28,684 nt of DNA from Bifiguratus adelaidae (lineage: Eukaryota; Mucoromycota; Endogonomycetes; Endogonales). The stretch covers positions 1 through 28,684 of the forward strand of contig MVBO01000170.1 of the NCBI GenBank assembly GCA_002261195.1. Direction: 5' to 3'. The notes under the pieces were generated by a model. The model was not told the origin of the DNA. It saw only the letters and a program-made list of their open reading frames with translations, and ran no database searches. Position 1 is the first letter of the stretch; the number at the start of each line of letters is the position of its first letter. Shown here piece by piece: positions 1 through 10,067 of the stretch. Made by a program: the position numbers and the translations under genes.

Positions 1-2
1 AT

Positions 3-149
3 TCAACCAACATATCCCACGAGGATATCATCCAGCCTTTGGTTGAGTGGCTCGAAGCACCGGCGAACAGCAGAAAAATTCACACAGACACTCTTGAAGC
101 GTATGCACCTGTATATCATAGATGGTTGCAATCAATAGAAACTGCATAG
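3..149 (+). CDS. C-terminal end of an unrecognised protein (5' truncated by window edge)
   Basis: Frame 3 is open from the first base to a TAG at 147-149 and reads as a plausible, mostly helical C-terminus of 48 residues. It has acidic and amphipathic stretches (HEDIIQPLVEWLEAP near the start, YAPVYHRWLQSIE near the end). The other two plus frames hit stops or look unlike protein. There is no domain I can name from so short a piece. Most of the gene would lie left of the window. Confidence 0.35.
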   Translation, partial: STNISHEDIIQPLVEWLEAPANSRKIHTDTLEAYAPVYHRWLQSIETA

Positions 150-951
150 CCTCAGTTAATTCCCTTTGGGTCTTGGATAACGATGGCGCTAGACACTTCT
201 CCTAGGAGCTGCCGGCCAAATTCACATGTTACATCCTTTTGGAAGTTCGTCATGCGTCGCCCTTCCCGGTAGCTTGCCTCACAAATACACCCACTTTGTG
301 GTCCATCTTCCGAGAACCATTCGCCTTAGCATAAGGAGTTCGTTGCACTTCAATGCATTGGCCGGCTTCTTCCATTCCATTCGCTCGGACTATCAATTAC
401 CTGACCAGTTGATTTAGCGCTCACATTATCCTGACCTGAAACAGTAGGGACTTGATGACACTCATCTCGCAGGGGACAAGCCATGTTCAGAAGTCAATGA
501 GCCCTCCGTTCTCGCATATCGTCGCGGCCCAGAAGTTGACTCCGTCACATGTATGTCCTCGGTTTTACACTATAAAGCGCCATTTAGAAACGAAAAATTT
601 CTGTATTCCATGGCTTTCGGACCCAAACTCATCGACAGGAGTTTCGACCTTCAAGTCCTGTCCGATACGCCTCCATCTCTGGACCTACGTCTCTCCAAGT
701 CCCCTTTCTCTAAAGATGACCAAGGCCCAATTTTGCCTCAAATCTATTCCGCTTATTAGCATACCGTCTACCGTGAGCTTATGTAGATTATAACCCGGTT
801 AATATCATAATCCTCATGCGGATTTGGCTCTTCAATTCAATACTATTTCATATGTATAATGCAGAAACACGCCAGCGACAAATACACACAACGACATCAA
901 AATGTCTAGGATGATAGCTTTGACTAACGCGTCAGCTGCGCGTCACTTCCA

Positions 952-958
952 TATATAG
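952..958 (+). promoter_or_regulatory. TATA-like box upstream of the FunK1 locus
   Basis: TATATAG lies about 50 bp before the first ATG (1006) of two short upstream reading frames and about 335 bp before the FunK1 ATG at 1288. Position and sequence suit a core promoter, but no transcript evidence is available. Confidence 0.3.
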
Positions 959-1005
959 GAGTGTTTCAAAAATCCATTCAGGAACACCTCTTCACCTGTG
1001 TCAGC

Positions 1006-1250
1006 ATGCGATCCCTTTGTGCTGTGGCGTCTTACGACACGCAAGACAACGTCTTCGATAAGAGCTGTTTAACAGAAAAGCGTGGTCTCTCCCTCTACAT
1101 CCTTGGTTCCCCGAATCTAGAGACTGAGACATGACTCGCTTCCTGGATTCAGTTCGTCAACAACAGCATCGCTTTTATCCTTCACGGGGCGAGTTCAAGA
1201 GCCAGCGCTCGCGCGAGTCAAAGTCCACAAGGAGCTCCAACTCAGGATAA
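1006..1250 (+). other. Two overlapping short upstream reading frames before FunK1
   Basis: An ATG at 1006 opens 42 codons ending in TGA at 1132-1134. The next ATG at 1131 overlaps that stop (ATGA) and opens 39 codons ending at 1248-1250. Neither peptide is recognisable. They could be upstream ORFs in a long 5' leader, remnants of a 5' exon, or chance. Confidence 0.2.
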
Positions 1251-1287
1251 AGCTAACTACGAATTGATTTCAACCTCGTGCAGCTCG

Positions 1288-3690
1288 ATGATATCGACGC
1301 CGTCGAGTTCACCAAACTTGGTGGCGACATATCCTGAGCCGTTAGCTTCCTTTACTCGCTACAAGTCACTCTCTCCTCCTCCTCAACACATTGTTGCAAG
1401 TTCCCAATCGACTCCCGCACAAAAGAGTTGGCCGAATATAAGCCCTGTCGTGAAAAGTGTCGACAAGACCATTATAGACAATCTCAAGTGGGAACTTCAT
1501 GGCGCCTTGTTCGAAAGCACAGACCTTTTGGATCACAATACGGAACCCATCATTGATGCTGCACTTGCGAAGGACAAGCTGGATACCCTATGCGCTTCTC
1601 GTTTGCTGCAAGCATTTTCTGGGGTCCCTACAAAATCTACTGCTCGACATGTCTGGAGTTGGCCCACTTATCCCAAGGACAATTTTGTGGACGAAGCGGT
1701 TGTGACGTTTCTTCGATCGATAGCCCTTGCTCTGTGCGATGAGACACACATGCCAAATAATGGGTTTGCTAGGCCTCATGACCCTGATCATCCGTATCCA
1801 TTGTCAAAAGGCTCCAGGGCAGAAACGGCAGACATTCGACCTGACAGTGTAATTTTGCCAATGGCCGCATGGGAGGCGAACGACGGCTATGCTAGCAACC
1901 AACCGCCAAGTATCAGGATGAATAATTTCCAGCAAGCACTCTCCGTCGGCGAATGCAAAGCGAGTGATCGCAACAACGTAAGTCAGCAATCGTATAAATA
2001 TCTGAGAGGTCTCAAGAAAGCTCAACCCTGGAGACAATTTGCTGTGGCGTTTTCGTTCAGTAACTACGAATTCCGAGTCGCTCGTGGCGATCAAAGCGGG
2101 GTTGAAGAAGCACGTTTCGATATTCGAACCGAAGACGGTGCCCTTAAGTTCATCCGAGCTGTCTTTTGGCTGTCAATGGCATCTTTGCAAGAGCTTGGCG
2201 ATGATCCCGACATCACAACGAGGGCGACCGAAGAGGAAGTGAAAGCTGGCGGTACATTGCCGGCGATGGTTTACGTTGGTCGCGCGGCCGATACCATTAC
2301 GTGCGGCCCGACTGTCTATCGGGTGGAAGACCTACTTTATAATGCTGTTTCGATCCGAGGAGGGGGCACGCGAGTGTACGCTGTGAAGCAAGCCGATTCG
2401 GATGAAGCGCTGGTACTCAAAGTATTATGGTTTGACACTGTCAGAGCGTATGATGAAACCATGTTTCACGAGCATGCCCGGCGCCACAATGTCAAAATGT
2501 TCTGCTGGCGAAGAGGTAAGAATAAGCGCAAGGAAAACAGACCGTCATCCGACTAAATTTTGGGGTACAGCGTTTGGGATACTGGTGTCTCTACTCTGTG
2601 CGGTATCCGTGGATATACCTTCCCGCAAGCGGATATTCTTGGTCAGCGATATAAAGTGGAAAATCGGAAACGAGTGCGTCTTGTCCTGGCACGCAAAAGG
2701 CCACTGGGAGCATTCACCTCTTTGGAAGACATTGCTTAAGGATTGCTTGGAGCTATCAAGGGTAAGTACTGGATCAGAAGTTTACTACTTTCCAGGGCTT
2801 GTCTCTGAAGGCCAAACCAGCTCATAGATCACTCTGTCGAGATGCAAACATTCTGCATCGTGACATCTCGGAACGAAACGTTCTGTTGGGCCCGCCAGGT
2901 TCCGGCGAAGGCTATCTCGTCGATCTTGACATGGCATCTTGGCTTGTGCAAGAAGCTGCTTCTGCAACTCCTGCGGGAATCGAAGAGCAGGAGAATCCTC
3001 TCAAGCGCCGGAGTCTACATACAAGCCCTTCATCAAAACGCATTCGGAGCGAGGGGGAATCCAGTGCTCCCGATCGGCAGATGGAAAGTCAAGGAGAACC
3101 AGCTGTTCGGGATGGCAGAGACCAGTTTGTTGGCATTCTAGGGCACAAGGGAAATCGCACGGTAAGATAGTCGAGAGTTAAGCTGCGCACCGTTACGTTC
3201 GGGAATCTAATGATTGGTAGGGCACTATTCCGTCCATTTCCATTGGTGTCCTGAATGGCGAACCACACAAGGTCCATCGTGACCTTGAATCGTTTTTCTA
3301 CGTCCTATATCTGCTGCCTTTCACCTATTCTACACCGAAAGCAGACATAAAGATGGTCGAGTGGCCTTCACAGATCCAGAAATGGTGGATTGGCAGTCTC
3401 GAAACGTGCGCTGCAGAGAAAAGCAGTGACATGTCAGACCTTGCGAACATTCTTCAACTGCTCAAGGAATGGGCACCTAAGGCATGGAAGGCGGATCATC
3501 ATTTCTTTTATCGCTTAGTGGGTCTCATCTCTCGACTTTACATCCCGATAAAGAAGTCGATGTCAAGATCGGAGACTAACAAGATGGAGGTGTATAAGCC
3601 GCGGCTCGCAACGAGGTCTTGGACATAGAAAGAGACGCAAGCTACTTGACTCACGATCAATTTATCGATGCCATTGAAGCGTGGCTATAG
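1288..3690 (+). pseudogene. FunK1-type fungal protein kinase, damaged (copy A)
   Basis: FunK1 kinases are a fungal-specific expansion of protein-kinase-fold proteins whose cellular roles are mostly unknown. The first in-frame ATG is at 1288. The N-terminal region (1450-2300) carries the usual pre-kinase module, with VGECK near 1945 and PWRQFAVAF near 2025. The N-lobe has YAVKQ near 2380. The catalytic loop HRDISERNVLL begins at 2856, DLDMA at 2922 replaces DFG, and GTIPSISIGVLNG at 3221 followed by HRDLESFFYVL is the FunK1 C-lobe signature. Good introns are 2762-2820 (59 bp) and 3162-3220 (59 bp). Three lesions are visible: the expected intron 2516-2570 (55 bp) joins exons out of frame, an in-frame TAA lies at 2737-2739 just before the catalytic loop, and a frame change near 3597-3604 moves the last ~30 residues (ending YLTHDQF...AIEAWL) to frame 1. 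It is probably non-functional, unless unusual splicing skips these sites. Confidence 0.85.
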
Positions 3691-4533
3691 GCATCGCCGG
3701 CGGATCAAGAGATTTCGCCTGTGTTGCGTAACTTGTGCAAGCTTGATCTCGAAACTCCAGAACTCTCAGATGAGGAATAATTGCAAAAGCCTTTTCTCGA
3801 GGCATAGGAGATTCCAGGAATAGACCTAGGTACGCATGTAGTGACGACATGGCGGGCATGATGTGTGGCATGTAGCATAGATGTATATAGCGCGGAATAT
3901 AATTCTTCTCGACCAATGCATCCATGCTGCAGCCTGGTGAAGTCTCGCCATGAAAATTACCGAATGAGTTTGGAGAGACGGGAATCCGGCGATGGAGACG
4001 CATCGCACTGTACCTTCAATGGGCCTTATCGATGGGTTTGGGTCGGAAAACCTGTGGAAGCCCATAGAGTATTGACATTGGTTAAGTGGTCAATCGATAG
4101 ATCCCAAATTTCGAGAAAACACGGAATTGAAGAACAAGCCACAATCGTGATGGAAGGAAAGCAAGACACCACCATAAAGGCAGCTTCTCCGAGCTTCGGC
4201 AAGCCATGAGCGCCGTATCGGACACCAATCATGAGTTCCTTGTCTCTGTACGGGGCTTACGACGCCACAACGCCCGACATGCAGCCAAGAAATGGCACGA
4301 TTTCTGACCTTGCTTATCGTCAGAAGGACCGGGTCGACGGCGCTTGGGCTCGTCGCAAACCAGTCTGTGCGTATTTACCGCACGTTTAGTACCTTAAACC
4401 TAAAAATAGGGACCACTTGCCATGTTCCAGTGACCCAGTAAAGCAAATCCGATTGGGATCATGCGAAGAAAAGTGTACGGAGCGCATGCTACACAAAGGG
4501 ATCTTGTACAACCGGATCGTCGGTTCCCAATTA
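3691..4533. other. Intergenic region between FunK1 and GH16
   Basis: No recognisable gene. A 114-codon plus-strand frame (3865-4209) and overlapping minus-strand frames have no family resemblance I can see. The last ~120 bp include alternative in-frame starts for GH16: a non-ATG opening at 4417 and an ATG at 4486. Confidence 0.4.
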
Positions 4534-5892
4534 ATGGCGCACAGCAAGAGACGAGGTTTGCCGATGGATACTCGTGGGCTTGCATTTCACGCCCTACCTC
4601 TTGATCTGCATCATGGAGAGCACCGAAACCATCGCTATGTCCACGCTAATGAGCCGAACGCTCACGCAACGCTCAACGGCGTCTTCTCGGTCGTTCGCTC
4701 AAGCCAGACGCCAGACAAACCTTGGTTGAAAAAGAAGCGCCCTGGGGAACGCTGGCTCACCATTATTCCCGTTACTGGCATCATCATTGCTTTCGCTGTC
4801 GGTGGAGTGATTTGCTATCTGGGCATCGCGACCACCCCGAAGAAGAAGTACTGCCTTGTCTTGGACGATGACTTTTCTACGATGAACACCAGTATCTGGT
4901 CGCACGAGATACAGCTCGGAGGCTTTGGTAACGGCGAATTCGAGTGGACGACCGCTAGCAGCAACAACTCTTACGTCTCGAACGGTGTTCTGCATATTGT
5001 TCCCACGCTGACCGAGGATGTTATTGGCGTCGGCAACCTTCTCAATGGGTATTCGCTCAACCTGACGGGCTGCACAGGCACAATGTGGTCCGATTGCATG
5101 CGTACGAGCAACTCAACCAACGGCACCATCATCAATCCGGTTCAAAGTGCCCGACTGACCACCCGCAACAGCGTCTCAATCAATCGGGGCAAGGTTGAAA
5201 TTGTCGCAAAGTTTCCCAAGGGGTAAGTACAGTCTACTTCTACCATCAGTTTTTGACGCAATTTGCAGCGACTAGCTCTGGCCGGCGATATGGCTGATGC
5301 CCAAGAACAATGTGTACGGACCGTGGCCAGCAAGTGGAGAGATTGACCTTGCAGAAAGTCGCGGCAATACACGCACGTATTCACCTTTTGGTAACAATGT
5401 CTTTGCTAGTACCCTTCACTGGGGTCCCTCCTCAGATCTCGATCGCTGGTATATGACCACCAACACCTACTCAAACCAGCACAACGACTACACGCAAGGC
5501 TATCATACATTTAGCCTCGAATGGACAGACACGTACACCATGACATGGGTTGATTCGCCGCTCCGACAGAATCTATATGTCGACTTGACAAAGGAGTTCT
5601 GGAACCGCGGCTATTTCCCGCTCTCATACCAGAATGGCAGCGCTATCGTGAACCCTTGGAGCTCCACCGGCAGCCCATCGTTTGATCAAGAGTTTTACTT
5701 AATCTTGGATGTGGCCGTTGGGGGAACCAATGGCTGGTTTCCAGACAGTCTCAACAAGCCTTGGGTGGACAATTCGCCTATTGCGCAACTCGAGTTTACA
5801 ATAACAAAGACAAATGGCTTCCAACCTGGGGAGCCGGCGAAAATAGAGGACTTTCTGTTCAATCCGTTAAGATGTGGCAGTTGTGTAATTGA
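4534..5892 (+). pseudogene. Membrane-anchored GH16 beta-glucanase/transglycosylase, two lesions
   Basis: GH16 family enzyme acting on beta-1,3(-1,4)-glucan of the wall or environment. From ATG 4534 there is a basic N-terminus, one membrane segment (about residues 74-99, WLTIIPVTGIIIAFAVGG), then the catalytic domain outside (type II topology): LDDDFSTMNTSIWSHEI, FEWTT, SARLTT, VEIVAKFPKG. The catalytic ExDxxE is intact in SGEIDLAESRG (Glu 5339-5341, Asp 5345-5347, Glu 5354-5356). The intron is 5223-5268 (GTAAGT to TTTGCAG, 46 bp). Splicing gives the family motif GDWLWPAIW except that the first Trp is TAG (5273-5275). Near 5794-5797 one base is missing from a T run; the expected C-terminus (KWLPTWGAGEN to VKSVKMW-like end) continues in frame 1 to TGA at 5890-5892. 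An earlier ATG at 4486 is possible. Family assignment is secure and loss of function likely. Confidence 0.92.
5223..5268 (+). other. Intron of the GH16 gene
   Basis: Donor GTAAGT and acceptor TTTGCAG, 46 bp, phase 2. The join GG|C restores Gly-Asp of the conserved motif, so the splice sites are right and the TAG five bases into the next exon is a true in-frame stop rather than part of the intron. Confidence 0.85.
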
Positions 5893-6547
5893 TTGATTGT
5901 AATGTCGCTATAAATTATGCTTGAGTGAACATAGATTACCATGCTCTTCTGCTGTTTTCGTGATGGCCTGCCAAGATAAGGACCCTTGTGAGGCCGTTCA
6001 GACGAGCCCGAAAGGTCTCTCCAAGAGATTCCCCGCATGCTGTCAATTGGTTCATTGTCATCTCCGGCAGGATGGCAGCATCATCCTGAGGACCCAGCAA
6101 GCTGGGAGAGAAGTGGAGCCTAAACTCCGAGGCCCGATCAGGCAAACCAGGTAAAACCTAAGATGGCTTATAAGAGCACGATAAGACCTATTTTACCTGA
6201 ACGCAAAGCACGTTGATGATAAAGCCATTCAAATGGCGCGTAACATGCCTAACGCTCCTGGCCATACATGTCTTCATCACGTGTACACTTTGCGCGTGTA
6301 ACCTCGAGCGAAAGCAGCGGCGTATACCATGTACGCCGTTGTACAGAGGACGGAGTCTAAAATGATCGCCGTGATAGCCGGGGCTCCACAAGGCTGGGCT
6401 ATTCGTACAAAGGAATCAGCCATTGAGAGATTTGGGTTGGGGGAATGTCGCTGCGCGTTGCCGGAAATGTTGACATGGCGTTAAATAGGCATCAAGTCCG
6501 AGTAAAGGTTAGAACTCTCCCTTCTCGTGCCAACCATCGGTCTTGCC
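5893..6547. other. Intergenic region upstream of the GT2 gene
   Basis: No recognisable gene in 655 bp. Short frames on both strands look like chance. A weak TATA-like TTAAATAG lies at 6481-6488, about 60 bp before the GT2 ATG at 6548, and is the only plausible promoter element I see. Confidence 0.35.
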
Positions 6548-9359
6548 ATGAAGCTTGAGCACAATTCCTCGTCTTCTACCGTAGCGACTACCGTGGAAGC
6601 TGACCCATTTCGGTCTGAAGATGAAGATGGTATCATTGAATCTGTGGGATACGTGGTGAACGAGGAGGGAGAGTACGTCAGCACCGCAAAGTATGATTTG
6701 ATGGCGGAACATCTCTATACTGCTTGTCGTGCCAAGGGTTACTTCAATGCCAACAACATTGGATGTGTCACATTGCGCATTTCGCACGGAAACAGTATCT
6801 TTTACCCTGCAATGACGAACGACGTGTTTCGGGAAGTCATTAGCGCTTTCAATGTCGAGGTAAGTCTGGCAACGAGCATATCATGGCTCTGCTAACATTG
6901 TCTAGGTCGCTATCAAAATGAGCTCAAAGATTGTCAAGTCTGTCTTTGAGTCCTTGCCTTTAAATGCCAGAGACGTCCTGTTACGAGATGGCATAAAGAT
7001 CCAGGTACTCGATAGTGCTCGGCACTTGTTGCGTGCTCGAAAACACCAATGGGCTGCGTTCATCCGGGAAGATCAAACGCTTATCCTGTGGGGCGACTCG
7101 TTCGATGCTATTCTTGATGTTGCTGAGGTCATGGAGAAGAAGTTGGTGCAATTGATTTGGTCTGGCATGCCAAAAGAGGCGATGGAAGAAGTGGCAGAGA
7201 AGGAGCGCGATTTAGAGAGTCTCGACACGCAACAGCGTCCTTACATGTTCATTACATCGATCGCGAACACCTTGGCGGCCATGACCGTCATCATACTTCT
7301 TAGCAATGGCCCTCGTCAGTATCGAAGCATCCATGTCGCTGATGACGAATTAACATTGCATATTAGGTGCTCTGCTCGTTGAATGGTATATTGATGGCGA
7401 TTGGACTCGCTTTTTTATCATGTTGACCATCCCCATGCTTGCGCTGGCGACCCAGGTAGCGTACACGAAGCAAGATTAACGGAGCTAAACACCGTTACAG
7501 TTTGTCCCTCAAACCTTATTTGCATCCTTGTTTGCCATGATCGGACCCCTCTGGCAGGTGAACGAAAACCCAATGTTCTACAGTGGCAAGCCTCCGCGTA
7601 ATCGTCTATCGGGCGAGAACCTACCTCATATTACGGTGCAAGTGCCCGTCTACAAGGAAAGCCTCAATGGGGTCATTGATCTGACGATCCAATCGATCAA
7701 AGCTGCCATTACCACTTATGAGCTCCAAGGCGGTACCGTCAACATCTTTGTCAATGACGACAGTATGCAACTCTTGAACGAGCGCGATCGCCGCATCCGA
7801 CAACAATACTATACCAACCATCCCATTGGATGGGTAGCGCGTCCTCCCCATGGTCACAATGGCTTCATAAGAGCTGGTCGCTTCAAGAAGGCCAGCAACA
7901 TGAACTTTGCTCTCAACATCAGTACGAAGGTTGAAGAAGCCCTCGAAGCCATTCGTAATCCTTTTTGGGGGGAGGAAGAAGAAGCAATTGCCTACGAGCG
8001 GACACTCAATGCGGTTGTCGAACAAGACGGACGCGCATGGGCCGCCGGCAACATTCGCGTCGGCGACCGAGATGACGCAGAACCCCGAGGTGGCTATCAT
8101 TCAACATTCCTCTGGTGTCATGCATGTTGTTCATAATTACTGGGAGTATGGTATCGCTTGGTTTACGCGCATGGTTTACCATGGTAAGCTTGATGATCGT
8201 TAGCGATGCATTGTTTGATCTCTTGTGACCAGCCATTCGTATCACGGTTGCAGGAGGTGATGTTGCTGCCTTTGTTGGGTAAGTTGGTGATAACTGATTG
8301 TCCTTGTTGCTCATAAACATATACAAAGCCACAACGCCTTCCTCCGTTGGAGCGCTATGCGGGACGTCGCCTTTGAGGAAGACGGTGTTCGCAAAATATG
8401 GTCCGAGAGTCACGTCTCTGAAGACTTTGACATAGCTCTGCGTCTTCAAATCGCTGGTTATGTCTGTCGATATGCTACGTACAGCAACAACATGTTCAAG
8501 GGAAGGTGTATCGCTGACCGTCTATGATGAGATTACTCGTTGGCAAAAGTATGCTCATGGCTGCTCGTGAGTATCGCACTCCAACGATCGCTTCGAGACT
8601 CAATCGTCATGTCTTTGCAGAGAATTGATCTTTCATCCCCTCTACAAGTGGATCTACAAAGGTCCGTTCACTCCACTCTTTCGCAAGTTTCTCTTTTCCA
8701 ACATGATGCTACACAGCAAGATTGGCATTCTCGGATACATTGGATCCTATTGTAAGTTCAATTGAAGCCTACCGTCGACTCTTCATAACCTTGCCTTCGT
8801 GACAGATGCCATCTCCTGTTCCATCTGGCTAACACTCCTCGGCTACTTCCTGTGCGGTTGGTGGGCCTATGCAGTTGACCACTTCTACATCACCAACTTT
8901 GAAGTACTCTTCGCCACCCTATGCGTCTTTCCACTCTTTGGCAACGTTGCTCTCTCCGTCATTCGCTACCGTCTCAAAGAAATGAGTTTGCTGGGCGCTT
9001 TCTTCGACACTGCCAAGTGGATCCCCTTCTTTGCTATCTTCTTTGGCGGCCTCTCCTTCTACGTCTCCCTTGCCCTTATGGCCCATTTTGTTGGGTACAA
9101 CATGCAATGGGGCGCAGCAGCCAAGGAACTGGAAGAATCCAACTTCTTTCGCGAAGTGCCCAAAGTCCTCAAGGATTACATGTTCATGTACCTCTTTATG
9201 ATTGCCATTATCGCCGGCATGTGCTGCTTGGCCTTTATGGTCCCTGTTGAATGGAGTATTACGGGGGCTACCGTCGTCGCACCACTTGCCCTGTCCGTTA
9301 GCTCACATGTACTCTTGCCCTTGGCGTTGAACCCCTTCTTGATGTATTTTACTTACTAG
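6548..9359 (+). pseudogene. GT2 family polysaccharide synthase (Cps1/hyaluronan- or chitin-synthase-like), damaged
   Basis: Processive membrane glycosyltransferase of family GT2, presumed to make a wall or extracellular polysaccharide; the product is unknown. Start ATG 6548. Coding blocks: 6548-6859, 6906-7314, 7367-7455, 7501-8068, 8069-8183, 8233-8278, 8329-8566, 8621-8751, 8806-9359, with seven introns of 45-54 bp (one 46, one 49, one 50). Seen in order: N-terminal cytosolic region, two or more membrane segments (7260-7560), PHITVQVPVYKESL, VNIFVNDDSMQ, a break at 8068/8069, EMTQNPEVAIIQHSSGVM, HNAFLRW, VSEDFDIALRLQIAG, then RWQKYAHG and several C-terminal membrane helices ending LNPFLMYFTY. 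The stretch between IRVGD and EM, which in relatives holds VDSDTRVP-type DxD, is absent (about 60 bp) and the frame changes there. A second break is one extra G in the run at 8500-8502. All splice sites look intact. The GH16 neighbour suggests a shared polysaccharide role. Confidence 0.88.
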
Positions 9360-9854
9360 AGATTGTAAACAGTCTGCCTTACAGATAATATATTCCATTC
9401 TACACAATCCGCATTCGACCGATCATGTCAATACGCTTCTTACAGCTCTGGCGGAAAAGTCGGTCCTGCACATGGTTGGCTTGTCACCGCATGTCGTCGA
9501 CTACATCAAATCGCACACGCTTGACGTGCTGACGCGGGACGTAGGCCCAATGTTTGCAAAGGTATCGGGAACGCTTTTCATACCTACCTTTCCATACAAT
9601 GTTCCCGGCAAATGCGGATCACCAGCGATTACTGATAACGAAGCTTATCAGACCAGCTTTGTGGTGCAAGGGCCCTTGGACGGCTTTTGTCTCGGGAAAC
9701 GTAAAGTAGATGATACGAATGTAAATTGCATTCCAAATGAGCCACGCAAGTAGAATTTCCAGGCTAGATTGCGCAGACCGATTGGGATAAGGTAAGTGTT
9801 GATAAAGCTACTGAGATTCGACATCAGTGAGGAGAAACCCATGCCTTTGCCTCG
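9360..9854. other. Region with an unrecognised open frame
   Basis: Frame 1 is open from about 9424 to TAG at 9751-9753 and looks protein-like (VGLSPHVVDYI, LDVLTRDVGPMF, ITDNEAYQTSFVVQGPLDG), but I cannot assign it to a family. It could be a relic exon, possibly of the peptidase that follows or of an independent gene. The ATG at 9472 is the only internal start. Confidence 0.3.
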
Positions 9855-10067
9855 TGTTTCCGACGTCATCCGCATTTTCAAGCCATGATCACCACCGGTT
9901 TTCACGAAAATGCTGTAACAGGAGGCAACATTGACAGCGTGGGAGTTGTGCCGGATGTTAAGACGACGACGGTGAATGCCTTCAATACTGCCTATCGCAT
10001 GGCATTGCAAACAATGAGCGATCCTGCGCCAAGCACAACGAGAGTCGAGCTGGACGCTAGTTTTTAA
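9855..10067 (+). pseudogene. C-terminal remnant of an S41 (tail-specific/IRBP-like) peptidase
   Basis: Frame 3 reads RRHPHFQAMITTGF, then AVTGGNIDSVGVVPDVKTT and an alanine-rich helix AFNTAYRMAL before TAA at 10065-10067. The order HPHF, TG, VTG-N, VGV-PDV, A-x2-A is the typical C-terminus of IRBP-type S41 peptidases (usually NPVTGTNWEGVGVxPDV). Nothing upstream in frame supplies the catalytic Ser/Lys domain, and a TGA lies in frame about 30 bases before the fragment. It is therefore an orphan tail, probably a relic. Confidence 0.6.

Larger units (their letters stand above)
150..1287. other. Gene-poor stretch with one unrecognised open frame
   Basis: No recognisable gene. Frame 1 is open from 448 to a TAA at 759 (103 codons; first ATG at 553) and has protein-like composition, for example EVNEPSVLAYRRGPEVD near its start. 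There is no family I can name and no clear promoter or splice context. It may be a relic exon. The right end contains the probable 5' region of the FunK1 gene. Confidence 0.3.

Noticed and set aside
1264-1287. FunK1 start at the TTG at 1264
   Set aside because: Nuclear fungal genes start at ATG; the first in-frame ATG is 1288. The same applies to the apparent starts at 4417, 6527 and 19744.
7528-8136. GT2 frame ending at 8134 as a complete short protein
   Set aside because: The tail after IRVGD is out of frame with conserved GT2 sequence that continues directly in the next frame, so it is a broken gene and not a short enzyme.
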